In this document: one piece after another, positions 1 to 12,000 of the stretch | Numbering within the stretch: position 1 is the first letter of the stretch | How the letters are laid out: each line of letters opens with the position of its first letter | NCBI GenBank assembly: GCA_013397115.1 | Contig: VWZW01000883.1 | Coordinates: 740 to 64,739 of the forward strand | Origin: Edolisoma coerulescens | Taxonomy: Eukaryota > Chordata > Aves > Passeriformes > Campephagidae | Length of the DNA: 64,000 bases | Direction: 5' to 3' | Program-made: the position numbers and the translations under genes | Notes under the pieces: model-generated | Databases searched by the model: none | What the model saw: the letters and a program-made list of their open reading frames with translations, nothing else | What the model was told of the DNA's origin: nothing

Positions 1-2028
1 TTTGTTTTGATTTTCTTCTTAGATCTGTTATCACAGAGGCACTGCCGGCCTCTCTAATTGCCGCAGCCTTGGCCAGTGGCGCGTCCATCTCCAGAGCCAT
101 CAGGGGTTGGCTCTGCCGGACACGGTGAAAGCTTCCAGCAGCTTCTCACAGCAGCCACCTCTGTGGTCCCCTGCTACCAAAACCCAGGCCCTGCAAATCC
201 AACACAGCAAGGCTCTGATAGCAAAGCACAGACAGATAGGGCCTGTAAAAAGACATGTGTCAGCAATGTGAGGTCAGATAACATCAGGAAGTTCCTCTCA
301 CTTGAAAGGCAGCATTCATTCCCACGTGTAGTTCACAGCTTTCACCAAACCCACCCTCACTATGTGCATACCATTGCTTTCATTGAAAACTTTGTACAAA
401 ATATGAGACTGTTCATCCTGTCTGTTCTTGTGATACAGAAGCTGGATTTAAATAATCCAGCTTTGCTGTAAAATAATAAAGAACCTAAATACATGGGGTG
501 TAGTTTATTCCTTGTCTAAGCAGAGTTCAGAAGAGGATTGTATCTGCCTCTCTGTTGTTCAACATGTCCTTGTACTCTATTTCTCCTTCAGAAGGAATTG
601 CAAAACATAAATTATACTCTTGCATGCTTGATAGTAACTTCTAAATGTTCAGACATTCCAGTTACCATGGCAACATAAAATATGTCACTTCATGATCTGA
701 GACACATAAAAAGAATATATTAATAACGATAAATAAAGCCAGTGCTCAATATATATCTCTCAGGATGCAGAAATCTAACCCAGATTGGAACAGAGAAGAC
801 AATTTGACATCTATGGGAGAGGAGCACCTGGCAACAGCTGCTGAGATGGGAACCATTTTCCTTTGGACTTATTTAAGCAGGACTGGAGGTGTAGTGCTCA
901 GAAACAGTAACAAAATGGATTGTGGTACACGCATTAATTCTGTAGTCCTTGCTCACTCAGAGAACAGAGGGCACTTTCACAGCCTGTAAAACAGCTGCAG
1001 GTTTTGTGGCAGGAAGCAGATCCGAAGCTGAACCCAGACAGCCCTTTGGGAGAGAATGACTGGGCAACAGTTCTCTGAGAAAATTGTTTCTGCTCTGGTA
1101 GGAACTCTTCTGCTTGCCACCTCCATAAAGGTGCTGCCTCCTGAGTAGCAAATCTCAGTCTACTGACAGGAGAGAAGAATGATGGATAGCCACACCATCC
1201 TCTACTTCTGGATAGTGTGGAAGGGCCAGGAGGAGTGGAGTTTTGAGCTAATAATCTTTTATTTAAAAGGTGAGTCTCTGAGCAGACAGATTAAGCCTAA
1301 ACATGAGGGGTGACACAGAGCAGAGCAGATCTGTGAAGAAGGTCACTGAAAACCCTCACTGACCAACACCTGCTGCTCAGTGTGTGCTGGTTACTTCTGC
1401 ACAAGGAGCTGTGAAAGATCAGATCAAGTGTGCCATGCTGAGAAGGGCAAAAGGCTGAGTACTGGAGTACCAATCTGTGGCTGCAGGGCAGCAGAACGAA
1501 CCAGGAGCGGCAGGACACTCCTCAAGGTCTTCTCAGGCAAATCCTACTACCTTGTAACAAAGCAGGACAAGGGAGAATTTCCCAAAGACCTCACTTCAAA
1601 GGAAGGCTTTTTAAAGGATTTACACATCCTTTGTCTCACAGGTTTTATCCAATCAAGTGCCTCATCAGCAAGCAGTGCACACTGCAGCAAACATGATTTT
1701 ACCTTCTAATGTCTCATCTGTATGTCTAGGAACAAACTCTGTCTCCTTTAATTACAGGCTCCATGCCCAGTTTGCTCTCTCCTTCAGTTGCTGCACACAG
1801 GCTGGTGCTAGCACCATATTTAACTGCATTTTTACCTTCCCCTAATTCAGCAGTGTTTCCCAGACAATTCTTGAAGACAAGGACCAGTCAGCCAGCAGAA
1901 ACTCCAAGCTAACCATGGTGATCCCAGGGTTGGCTTACCTACAGGATTAACTAAAAGTGTATTGGAGGGACAGAAGGAAAATCAGATTGCAAGAATGAAG
2001 AGAGAAGTAACTCCCAGGCACATCTTAC
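1..2028 (-). other. TNN: TNN intron, partial
   Basis: This stretch lies 3' of the TNN EGF exon on the minus strand, so it should be intron leading to the first fibronectin type III exon. I searched both strands for a fibronectin III coding exon and saw none; the open frames here are short and unlike any family I know. No clear repeat is visible. The next exon is presumably beyond the left edge. Confidence 0.55.
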
Positions 2029-2346
2029 CCTGGGAGCAGTTGAGGCCAAAGAAGCCATCATGCCAGTAGCCCACTCCTGTGTCACAGGACTTGTTGCCAC
2101 TGCAATCCCCAGGACACTGTTTCTCACTGCAGTCCTCTCCAGTGAGCTCCTCATGGCACTGGCAGACCCCTTGGGCTGTGTCACAGATCCCACTGCTGCT
2201 GCAGTTCTCCAGACACAGCTGAAGGCTGCAATCCTCTCCAAAGAAAGGCTCATCACAGACACATTTCCCAGCACTGCAGTGCCCGTGGCCACTACAATGG
2301 CAAGTCTCATGGAGCAAAGTCCCACGGCCACTGCAGTGAGGGACAC
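2029..2346 (-). CDS. TNN: TNN EGF-repeat exon
   Basis: The exon is 318 bp (106 codons' worth), with acceptor CTCTGGCCAG|GT before 2346 and donor CAGG|GTAAGAT after 2029, both in phase 1. It encodes a shortened first repeat (HCSGRGTLLHETCH), two regular EGF repeats, and a last repeat CPGDCSGNKSCDTG-VGYWHDGFFGLNC. From remembered human sequence, the corresponding exon is about 19 codons longer, and the difference falls within the first repeat. In the last repeat the positions expected to be the fourth and fifth cysteines read Gly (GGC) and Trp (TGG). Confidence 0.85.
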
Positions 2347-3612
2347 CTGGCCAGAGCAGCACCAGGGTGCACAACAGCAAATGTGACACACAGATGAGAG
2401 AAAACAAGAATGAAACACAAGAAAAAAAATAGGAACGCAGCATTAGATAGGTAATGCAAAGGTATGTTCAAGGTCATTAAAGAGAAAGCATAAATATCAC
2501 TGAAAAATATGGACTGAAAAAGACCTGATGGCATCACCTTGTCCATCTGCCCCAGGTCTAAGGAGTGACCAGCTCCACCCTTGTTTTTTCCAACATGTTT
2601 GTCCATGGTCAGCAGGAACACAGGCTCCACAACCACCCCAGAGAGTCAATTAGAAAGTTTTGTGCGGCCTCTAAGCTAAACCTTAATGTTGTAATTTAAA
2701 CTCACTATTTCTCACCACAGATATTATTAAGATGGAGAGCACATTATTCTCATCTGCCATACACCTGTATTTTTCAGGTAAGCAAAGACTTATGACTTCC
2801 CCTGTCTCCATTCCCTGAGTAACAACAGTTTGTTCCATCTTTTCTTAGAGGCCAAGCAGTATAAATCTGTGATCCCAGGCAGAGCCTGGGGCACCACAAA
2901 ACATTTTCATCATAAACTCTGCTCTTCTTTTGGTCACTTATCAAAGAGAAAATAAAAAGACAAATTCTCAGCAATGGCAAAATTCTGGAGGCAAAGCTTA
3001 GAAAGAAAAAGATGGCATCTTTCACCCTCCTGTCCTCCAGAAAATCCTCTACTGAAACCTCCCAGCTACGTGAATCACAAAAACCAGGGCACCACCCTGG
3101 TGGTGAAGGACTCAAGCATTTTGCTCATGCGAAGGACTCAAGCATTTTGCTCATGGAGAACCCCCAATACTCTCAACAAATTATTCCAGTCCCCAGATCT
3201 CAGCAGTAAATAAGATGTACCTGGGAAGTAAGAACAGATATCACTCTTGTGACTTACCTTGGCTTCCCTCACAGCACTTCTGAGGGCTGCAAACTTCCCT
3301 CAGCTCTGCCACTTCCCTCTCAAGCTTCTCCATCCTTTCAAAGAGAATTTTAATGTGGGTCAAAGTTTCACAGTTCCCTTTGGGTGTGTGCACGTGGATG
3401 TTGTGCCTAAAGATTATATTCATCTCTTCATTGTCCTCGGCCTCTCCAGGATCTAGCTGCACCCTACTGTTCTCTTCATCAAGCTGAAATGGATTTGCTT
3501 CAGCTTTAATCTGGGAGGGTGTGGGCAGGTTAATCTTACAGGAGCAGCTGAAGGATATTCTTTGAGCATTGCTGGTGCAGTTATGAGATGCAGGATGCTG
3601 AACAGCAGATGT
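2029..3612 (-). CDS. TNN: Tenascin-W (tenascin-N), 5' coding part, two exons, partial gene
   Basis: Tenascin-W is a secreted, oligomeric extracellular-matrix glycoprotein of bone, smooth muscle and stroma. The upstream exon encodes the N-terminal linker and heptad coiled coil, including NIIFRHNI and MEKLEREVAELREVC followed by CCEG, which matches the human NIIFRHNI and KCC-type oligomerisation region. The downstream exon encodes tenascin-type EGF repeats (CSGHGHC, CVCDEPFFGEDC, CQCHEELTGEDC, CPGDCSG). Both exons end in phase 1 and join in frame. Fibronectin III repeats and the fibrinogen-like domain would lie left of the window. Synteny with MRPS14, CACYBP and RABGAP1L favours TNN over TNR or TNC. 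Oddities: the first EGF repeat is cut short, the last lacks two cysteines, and no in-frame ATG or signal peptide precedes the linker. It may be a real gene with an unseen first exon, or one under relaxed constraint. Confidence 0.85.
2347..3257 (-). other. TNN: TNN intron between coiled-coil and EGF exons
   Basis: A 911-bp intron with GT at 3257-3256 and AG at 2348-2347 (minus strand). It holds a short tandem repeat at 3105-3156. No other gene or transposon is recognisable. Confidence 0.75.
3105..3156. repeat. Two-copy 26-bp tandem repeat
   Basis: Two adjacent copies of a unit beginning GAAGGACTCAAGCATTTTGC, at 3105 and 3131, differing only at the last base or so. It lies within a TNN intron and looks like a recent local duplication. 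Confidence 0.85.
3258..3612 (-). CDS. TNN: TNN N-terminal linker and heptad exon
   Basis: The exon is 355 bp (118 codons plus one base). The acceptor TGTGCTCTCCAG|ACA before 3612 is inferred from a good pyrimidine tract; the donor CCAAG|GTAAGTC after 3258 is strong. It encodes a Cys- and Asn-containing linker (HNCTSNAQ), an acidic stretch, EEMNIIFRHNIHVHTP, and heptads ending in CSPQKCCEG. In this frame a TAG lies just upstream of the acceptor and there is no ATG before the linker, so the start must come from another exon, or it has been lost. Confidence 0.75.
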
Positions 3613-4343
3613 CTGGAGAGCACAGCAATAAAACTATTGGGAAGGCAAGCCAGCCCTAGGAATTCATCTGGCAGGTTCTCAGAGGAAGAGCTGACCCTTC
3701 AAACAGCACAGCTGCTTTCAAGATTAAAAAAAAAAAAAAAAGAATTGTGATCATAAAGCTGTTTTTCATTCTTTTCTAAAAGACAAATTATTTGTTTTGC
3801 CCTGATTCACAACTAGGTTGGGAAGTACCTAGAAAAGTCACAGTGAATAAGATAGATACAAAAGAGCTTCCAGACTCTCCAAATAAGAGCTCTAAGTTTT
3901 CAACCTTCAAATAAGAGTTGGTATCATGGTCCATTGCAATTGTTAACTATGCCACAGCACCTCTGATTCCCCTGCAGTTACAACAGACTCTGTCAGTCTC
4001 TCAGCTGTGGTCTGGATTATTCACCATCTTTTTGGCCATGGCATTCTCCAGCACCGTGCATGGTCTTCAACTCAAAGCCTGGTAACTGTGCTGATGCTGT
4101 GTGCATGAAAAATTCAGACAGCTGACACTGAACTTTCTGTACAGGAAGTTTGGGACACAGTTTTGCCCACTTCATGTTACTCTTCTACTATAGCACGTAG
4201 CCGACACTGGTATCTGGATTTGGGAGAATTAAAAGATTCACTCCATTTGACACCAATGCATTGGCATTTTGTGTGCCTGAATAATAGATTCACTTGAGAG
4301 ATTTCAAGTTTATTTTGCTTTGACTCATTTATCTGATTTATCA
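3613..4343. other. Upstream flank or first intron of TNN
   Basis: Non-coding. It contains a poly(A) run at about 3726-3742. Just upstream of the inferred acceptor, a hydrophobic stretch (SFIAVLSRHLLFSILHLIT) is readable on the minus strand but in a different frame from the TNN exon. No first exon can be assigned. Confidence 0.4.
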
Positions 4344-4756
4344 TGATGCCTTGAGGTGGCCACCTAAAACAGAGACTAGACAAGAATGAGAGAATAAAGG
4401 TAGGTATTTATTGGAAGGGCCTTCAAAGGCACATCCTGGGCAGTCAAAAGGCTGCACCCAAGATGGACCCTGGGTCACAGGTTCTTTACCCTTTCATAAG
4501 TTTGGTCCATCTGCATATCAGGGTTAATTCTCCAATTATAACCTCAGTTCATGATGTAATCACCTCAAGTTTTCCCCCCATTTAGAGACTTTTAGTTTAC
4601 ACATTTGGGGCCTGATGTCCTTGAAGAGCAAACCCAGAGAGGTTTATGTCTGACCAGCATGAGAGAACAGCAGCTCACAGGCCACATGAAACTTCAGAGT
4701 TACACACTAGGCAGCACAGGGTTTGAAAAATATGAAAGTTATAACCTAAGGCATCA
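4344..4756 (-). mobile_element. Solo LTR of an avian endogenous retrovirus
   Basis: A 413-bp element bounded by perfect inverted termini TGATGCCTT and AAGGCATCA. An AATAAA polyadenylation signal lies on the minus strand at 4407-4412, where an R/U5 boundary would be expected. The sequence (for example the CTTCAAAGG and GGTCCATCTGCATAT segments) resembles an LTR family I associate with songbird genomes. No internal gag, pol or env sequence flanks it, so it is a solo LTR. No clean target-site duplication was found. It has the same orientation as TNN and lies about 730 bp upstream of the first recognised TNN exon. Confidence 0.72.
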
Positions 4757-5879
4757 TTCATCTTAGCACTGGCAAAGTTCATCTAGAAGCTCCTAGAGAA
4801 CATCTGTTAACACATGGAGCAAGAGGATGTGTTGTAAACCTATTTGTTTCCCCATTCTTTTTTTTCAGAATTAACTGTTCTTTCCTGTCTTGCATAAATA
4901 TATAGGAAGAGTTTATTTTCAGGCTGATTAATTCTCAAAACTAAGACCTAAAACTAATTAACTAAATAAAATATTACTGTTAAATTTCATTGACATTTAG
5001 AGGTCAAAACTGAAGTTCAAATGTTTAAAGTTTTCAGGCAGTCATTCATACCAAAAAAACATGTTTACTGTAAAAGTTTTGTGCAGTCAACCAAGGAAGA
5101 ATTTTGGACTTAATGAACACCTCATAGATAAAAATAACAAGAAGGCAGAAGCTGAACAAGGAGGGGAGGAAGGATAAAATATAAAGTTAGAAACCTGAAT
5201 TTATCAGTTGGCTTATTCAATATTGTACACTAAATGTTGGCATTAACGGTACATGTCAATCTGTACAGAAGGTGTTATATATTTGGTTAAAAACTTAGAA
5301 TTTCATACCACAGGATGCAAATTCAAAATGCCACCATATGTGACTTACTAGGCAGTTGTGTTATTCATTGCACAAGGAGAAGAAAAAAACCCATTATTTA
5401 AGTGCTAAATGAGGTAATGTGATAACACTTGGCCAATATGTGTCCACAGTAACAGCACATCTGGACTCAGATAACACTCCATTACAACAATTCGTACAAT
5501 CCTGAGTTACAATAAAAATTATCTGTTTCTGTGAAACATCCTTATATCACCTAAATGTCTGCCAAAGCTTTGGAAATATCCCTACCATTAGATTAATGTC
5601 TCCCCTTGGCAGCACAGCTAAAAGAAGGTGTCCTTCCTGCCCAGAAACATGAGGCTTTGGTTGCTAAAAACCAAACAAACCCTACACCACCACTGGAAAT
5701 GCACATTATACCCACTAATATCTGTTTTGCAGAACACTTTGGTGCATCTCTCTTCAAGCAAAATAATCACAGACACCAATGAAAACAAGGGGTGGATTTC
5801 AAGATTCAGTCTACAATTCCTTACCTGATACCCTTACGTGATATTTGGATTAAGTATTAGGAAAAAAATTCTTGACTGA

Positions 5880-6035
5880 AAGGGTAAACTCACACAGGCA
5901 GTGGTGGATGGATTCAAAAGACACGTACATATGGCACTTGGACATGGGCTAGTGAAGGGCTTGGCAATACTGGGTCAATGGCTGAACTCAATAGTTTTAA
6001 AGGCTTTTCCAAGCTTAAAAATTCTATGGTTCTAT
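5880..6035 (+). mobile_element. CR1: CR1 LINE 3' fragment
   Basis: Matches the 3' end of CR1: GGTGGATGGATTCAAAAGAC, then GGCACTTGGACATGGGCTAG, ending in the terminal ATTCTATGGTTCTAT. It is strongly 5'-truncated, as most CR1 copies are, and moderately diverged. Confidence 0.85.
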
Positions 6036-8949
6036 CCGTAACATAAGGGAATCATCTCTGCTGCTTACACCCGAGCAGTAATCTGTTTCCTTTGCTTTTT
6101 CATCTCTATTCAGCACTTACCCACATTTAATGTATATTAAGTGAAACGGAGGGGAACAAATAGGTTGCTCTGTGGATGCAGGGGTCCTTCCCTGTCTCTC
6201 CCTCCTGGTGTTTTGCAGATGCCTATTTGTGACCAAAGATGCAGCTTTCCCACCCCGACCCATCCTCTCCCTCAAAGGGACACAGAAACTAGCTACACCT
6301 TTCTTTTTCTCCTCTGCAGACTTCTGAAACAAATCGAATCACAAGAGATTGCTTCAAAGCTCTGAACAAATTTATGCCTAAATTCCACAGATTCGCATCA
6401 CAGTCCATTGCAGGAAACCCCCAAAGCTTTGCTTTATGGGTTTTACTTCCAAACCCCTGGAGATGAGGTCTCCAAACAGACAGACATGTGCACAAAATCT
6501 CTTTGCTCAGCACCTAGTGATTAATAGCATTCTGGGTTGTACCATGATGTTGTGACTAATCGGGGCTTCATGGGAGCCACAAACTGAGCTCATATTTTCC
6601 TGGGCTAAGAGATCATTTCAGAGGAAAAACCCCTGGACACAAGCATTTCTGTCAAGCATAATGAAAGAGAACAACTTTTTTGGCTTCCTAGTCATATAAT
6701 AAAGAGATTTTTTCCCTGCTGTTAAAAAGAGTGGGTTTAACTGACTTTTCGTGGAGAATATAATGTCATACATATAACTGGCAATAACAGCAGATTAGGG
6801 AAAGGACTGATTTAGGAAAGTCTGCCTAACAGTCAGATCTATCCAGCACAGAATATTTTCCTAAGGGAAGGGATGAAAGAAACCCTGTTCACATCTTTTC
6901 AATTACTGCAGAGGAAAGCATGGGAAGATCAAAGCTGGAGAGAACGTGGAATATTTGTGTGAAAGATTCCAACAATCTAACTCTACAAGTCTTTTTCCAT
7001 CCTACTGCTCAGTGTTTGAAGATTCAGGGTATAGGCCTTCTATGTATAGATGACACGGAGACAGGATTGAGGAGAGAAAGGGGGACTTGTAGTCACAGAC
7101 AAAAGAAATGCAGGTCTAGGACAGCTCCATGGCTGCAGAAGAGAGAGAGAGAATTCTAAGACTGAGAAATGGGGCAGAGTTGACTATGCATATACCCAAG
7201 CCACAGAGTTATACAACACAACACTAGAAGCAACACACGTTAAAGCAAAATAGCCAGAATAAAATGAGACGTGGTGAAAGGAGCCATGGGGCAAGTTGAA
7301 GACCTGAGCTTTTTGAGTACCACAGGGGGAATACAGAGTCTGATTTTTTGAGCATAGCCTTCTGCATGCTAAAGCTAGAATGGAACAGCCAAGTATATCA
7401 CAGCACTAGAGATGGGAGAACTGGCAGATTCCTAACTACCCAGATAGAAAACTGGCACGTTCAAGCATCCTAAAGCCAGGGAGGTTTCTTGAGGAACACA
7501 AGAGGAATGACAAATACTAGAAGGTATGTCAGAAAGTCACAAGTTCACAGAAGCGCTGCTGACCTCCCAACAGCCATCACTTCAACAACTCTCTACAAGA
7601 GCAGCAAGAGACCTGTCTGACCAACACCTTAAGTCTGAGGAGACACAAGCATTACCGGTGATTGATATTCATCAAACACTCTGCCCTCAAATGGATATTG
7701 ACTGTTGAATTCTGTTTAAGGCATGGACACGACAATGCAGGAGCAGGGGAGTTTGTAGCAGCAGCTGTGGAGAGAAGCCAAGGCACCTGCAGAGCACGTG
7801 GCAAAGCTGTGTGCTTAGACACAGCAGCACAGAGGGTGGTAAAGCAGCTCATCCCTCCCCAAGCTGGAATGCAGTCGTGCTCCTTACATCTTGCAATGCT
7901 TTTAGCAATAAAGAACCACACAAGTTAGTGCACCAAAGAGCAGAACTCAGTCACTGAGGGCTATTAGCTTTTGTCGGCAGTCGGGCAAAAATAAAGTGGG
8001 AGCTCAAAACGAGCACAAAATGATGATACTGCTACTTAGACACTAAGATGTCCAGCCCATTCTCCTTCAGCTTTACGTATTTTTCTCGGTGAAGTATTTG
8101 GCTGTGACAAGTTACTAGTTTTACAGACTTTGCATAAGTATAACTTAGTTTAACCAACTGGATTATTTGTCTTTATTTTCTGTGGTAAAACTGTTCTACT
8201 GTTCCAAACCTCAGCTGCCTTAGAAAGCTGTGCATTTCCCTGGGATTGGTCACAGAAACCATTCCATGCAGCTGCTGTAATAAGCCAGCCAGCATTCTGT
8301 TTTCAGTATTATGCAATCTTCATGAAATTAATGCTTGCAGTTAATGCAACCAATGACTGCCAACAAAAAAAGCAATCATTAGTTTGGCAAGATTGTTTCT
8401 TTTGCAGGTATCTCCCTTTTTTTTTTTTTAACCAGACTAAATGAACCTACTTTCCACTATAAAAGTTTGGGGTGATATAATTAATAAATTAGTAAAAACC
8501 CAGAATTATAATCAGCCAGAGAGATACTGTGCTTTTGGATTCATCCTTATATTTATCTTTTCTTTCATGCTAATTATTCTGCATGGTCTGACAAGCAAGG
8601 TGTATTAATTGTTGGTATGTGAATGAGAGATTGCTTTCAAAATCCTACATACTCCTGTGCAGAGAGGTTTAACAGCACTTGCATATTTGCTCGTTAGTAT
8701 AAATATGCATTTTGTTACAAGTTACCCAGCTCCCTTCTCTTCAGTCAGTAGCTTTCAGTTTAAGTCAGTCTTTCCTGAAGCAAATCTTTGTTCCGTTGCC
8801 TGCACAGCTCAAACATTTTTTAACTCCTGTATTGGATTAATTTTACTTATCCAATGACTGACATTTTTATTATAAATAAGATAAACAATAAGGTACTTTT
8901 ATGATGAAAAAAAATGATAAATTTCATTTTAGGTGCTAAAAACTTAGAC

Positions 8950-9265
8950 TCATAGAATCCTAGAATGGTTTAGGGTGGAAGGGACCTTAAAGCCCATCTG
9001 GTTCCAGACCCCCACTATGGGCAGGGACACCTCCCACTGTCCCAGGCTGCTCCAAGCCCCAATGTCCAGCCTGGCCTTGGGCACTGCCAGGGATCCAGGG
9101 GCAGCCACAGCTTCTCTGGACACCCTGTGCCAGGGCCTCCCCACCCTCACAGGGAATAATTCCTTCCTAATATCTGGTCTAACCCTGTGCTCTGTCAGTT
9201 AGAGCCATATACCCTTCGTTCTAAATTCTATTGCCTTTCAGCCCTGAGTCTGTGAAAAGGTGCAC
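8950..9265 (-). mobile_element. CR1: CR1 LINE 3' fragment
   Basis: Reads as the reverse complement of a CR1 3' end, starting TCATAGAATCCTAGAATGG and continuing through GGAAGGGACCTTAAAGCCC, GGGCAGGGACACCTCCCACT and the CCAGGGCCTCCCCACCCTCA segment. It is relatively well preserved. Short open frames inside it are repeat-derived. Confidence 0.92.
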
Positions 9266-11799
9266 AAGAAGGCAGAGGAAGGGCCTTTGGATGAGAAAAT
9301 ACTGAGCAATTACTAAAGAGTGTCTGTTACAATTATAAGATGTGTGTGGTCAAATTCCAGCATGATCTCACAACAAAAGGAAGGGCTTTTAAAGCATCTA
9401 CTGTCACACAGAAATCAGAGCCTAAAATGCAAATTATTAGAACAAGTATTCTAAGAAGAAACCCTTCTAGGTTAAACCCTACCTCCATTAGATCCAAAGG
9501 CAAAACTCCCATTTATATGAGCAGATACGTAGTTTTACATTGTTCGAGGAGACAACCTGGGAAAGCTTAAGCCCTTCAAAATGGGCTTAAAAACCCCCAT
9601 TAAATACTCCTGTACATTTTGTAGTAATCATACATGCCCATAATACAGGGTTGTTGACATTTGTGTAAGGCTTCAAAATCCTTGGAGAGCATCTGCTCTA
9701 AGAAGTCAGAGACAAACTGAGGTTTTCCCTCAGAACAAACAACAGGAACCTCAAAGGAAATAAAAACACTTTTCTCTTACCTGTCAAGTACTTTCAGTTG
9801 TCTGGTTCAGAGCCCCTCTGATGCAGGCACCACTTGCAAAGGTAATCTGAGTAAGCCAAAAAGTGACCAAATCTTCTCCTCTTTCCACTCCAGCTGCAAA
9901 CCAGCAGCAGTCCCTGCAGTGAATTTATGAACCCACGGACCAGATGAAAGCAACCAATAGAGGCCTCGGGGCGTTTCCCTCTTACAAACCACCTAAAGGA
10001 GCATGCTGGGTTTGGGAATGATTCCCCTGCTCAGTATTCCTCTTGCCCATCAGCAGAAGAACCATTTCCCCTTTGTTTTATGCTCTGCTACTGGTCAAAA
10101 GCCAGAAAGCTTCTCCAGCTCTGTACATCTGTCTGCAAGCATCACAGGATTGTTACTGAGACTACCTTATTAACAAGCAATTATTTATAATTAAAAAATT
10201 AACAAACAATACATTTGTAGTATTAATGATGAGAAATTCAGGTGGAGTACATCAGAAAATAAAAAATTAAAAAAATATGTTAAACTCAGCAGCAGTTAAA
10301 CACTGCATTTGTTCAGTACAATACTTTCAAAATTTCCTTTAAGAACTACCCACACACTTATTTAAGCAGGTGCATTACTGAGCCCAGTTTTTAGCTGACA
10401 AACCCTCAGATTCTGAACAGTTCCTTTGATTTACTGCAACCAGAAGCTGTGCTGAGGGAGCTGAAGATGGTAGCAGCCTGAGGGGTATCAACATGCATCA
10501 TTAATCCTTGCCAGTCTCACCTGGGGAAGTGCCAGTCACACAGGTGATGCTGTTGAGCAAGAGAGAGAGTCAGCCCTGGCCGAAGAAACAGTTCTCCTTC
10601 CCAGTCTCACCAGTTCCTCCCACATCTGGACCATCTAATAAACACAAAAGGGGAAGTAATACAAAATATTGTAGAAAAGAATGCATGCTGTAACATCCCA
10701 ATCTCCTTTGATCACATCTATTTTATCCGCTCTGCTGATAGTCTACCAATTAATTTTACCATCTGGAAAGCTGGAAAAAATAGCAAGTTACAGACTATTA
10801 CATCAGAGAACAAAGCTTGAAATTCTCCCCTTGCCAGCAGCAGAAAGCTTCTTCCAAGGCAGCCACAGCATCAGCACAGCTCATCACCAGGAAACAGGGT
10901 CACAAAGAGCCCAAGTTTTGAACAGGTTGCTCACAGAGGGTCACAGCCCACAGGCTGTGCATGCTGAGCCCTTTCTGCTGCTGCAGTTTCCCCTCCATAG
11001 ACAGATTCTCACACAAGTCTAAGAGCAGGCTTTTGGCTTCCCAGGGCATGAAGGGAGCAAAGGGAGTTAGGAAACAGCAGTAACAAAGGGCAGTAGCCAG
11101 CATCTCACCTCTCTGTGGCTCATAAGACCCATATAAAGCAAGGAGAAGTGAAAACAGCTCTGTATTTGTAGGTTATTGCTGTGTGAACATTAGTGGATTC
11201 AGCTGGGCATATCCGCAGGACAGACCCTTCAGGGTAGTTAACACCTGGGCTGACAGAAACTGAACATTCTATGAAGAATTAACAATTTCATCAGCACCAA
11301 AAATGGCCTCTTTCCACTGACTACCATCAGCCCTGGTGGGTAAGTTCCTAGGAAAGCTGCTGACTGTAGCATGGATAATAAAATTTGATTAGCCTGCGAA
11401 CCTGGCAACCTCTTCCAGATTATTACATCTGGACCAGTGTAATATACCAAACACCTAAGTAAAACAACTAGCACACAGACAACAAGCAGCTTGACAAACT
11501 GAGAGAGCCAGCTTCTTTTGAATGACTTTTTGAATGTATCTAATGAGCTGATACAAACAGAAAACTTAATCAAAACTATGAATTCAACATCAAAACCTTG
11601 ATGCACGTTCTCCCTGAAATCAGGACACAGAGGTATTTTAAACTCTGCCTAAGCAAAGTCCCAGTCAGTGGAACAGGACAGTTTCCCTCACTGAACAAGA
11701 ACAATGGAAGCAGAATTTCCCATCTGTTCTTCTCTGATTGGGCTTATGATTATTTAATGTTGTCTGCAAAGTGCTGTAATTTACCCAAAGGTTTGGGCA

Positions 11800-12000
11800 T
11801 TAGCAAAAGTTTCTTCCCCCAGAGGCTGGTGGGGCACTGGGATATGATCCCTAGGGAGGTGGTCACAGCACCAGCCTGCCAGAGTCTGGACAACACTCTC
11901 AGGCACATGGTGGAATTCTTGGAGCTGTCGTGTGCAGGGCCAGGAGTTGAACTCCATGATCCTTATGGGTCCCTTCCAGTTCAGGATATTCTACGATTCA
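11800..12000 (+). mobile_element. CR1: CR1 LINE 3' fragment
   Basis: Contains TTTCTTCCCCCAGAGGCTGG, GGGCACTGGGATATGATCCC and ACTCCATGATCCTTATGGGT, ending GATATTCTACGATTCA. This is a 5'-truncated CR1 about 570 bp upstream of the MRPS14 start codon. Confidence 0.9.

Noticed and set aside
2347..2443. N-terminal extension of the EGF ORF, hydrophobic and signal-peptide-like
   Set aside because: It is intron sequence upstream of the acceptor at 2347/2346. The phase-1 junction to the coiled-coil exon explains the reading frame better than a separate start here.
8950..9202. Opposing 66- and 75-codon ORFs
   Set aside because: Translation of a CR1 3' end in both directions, not genes.
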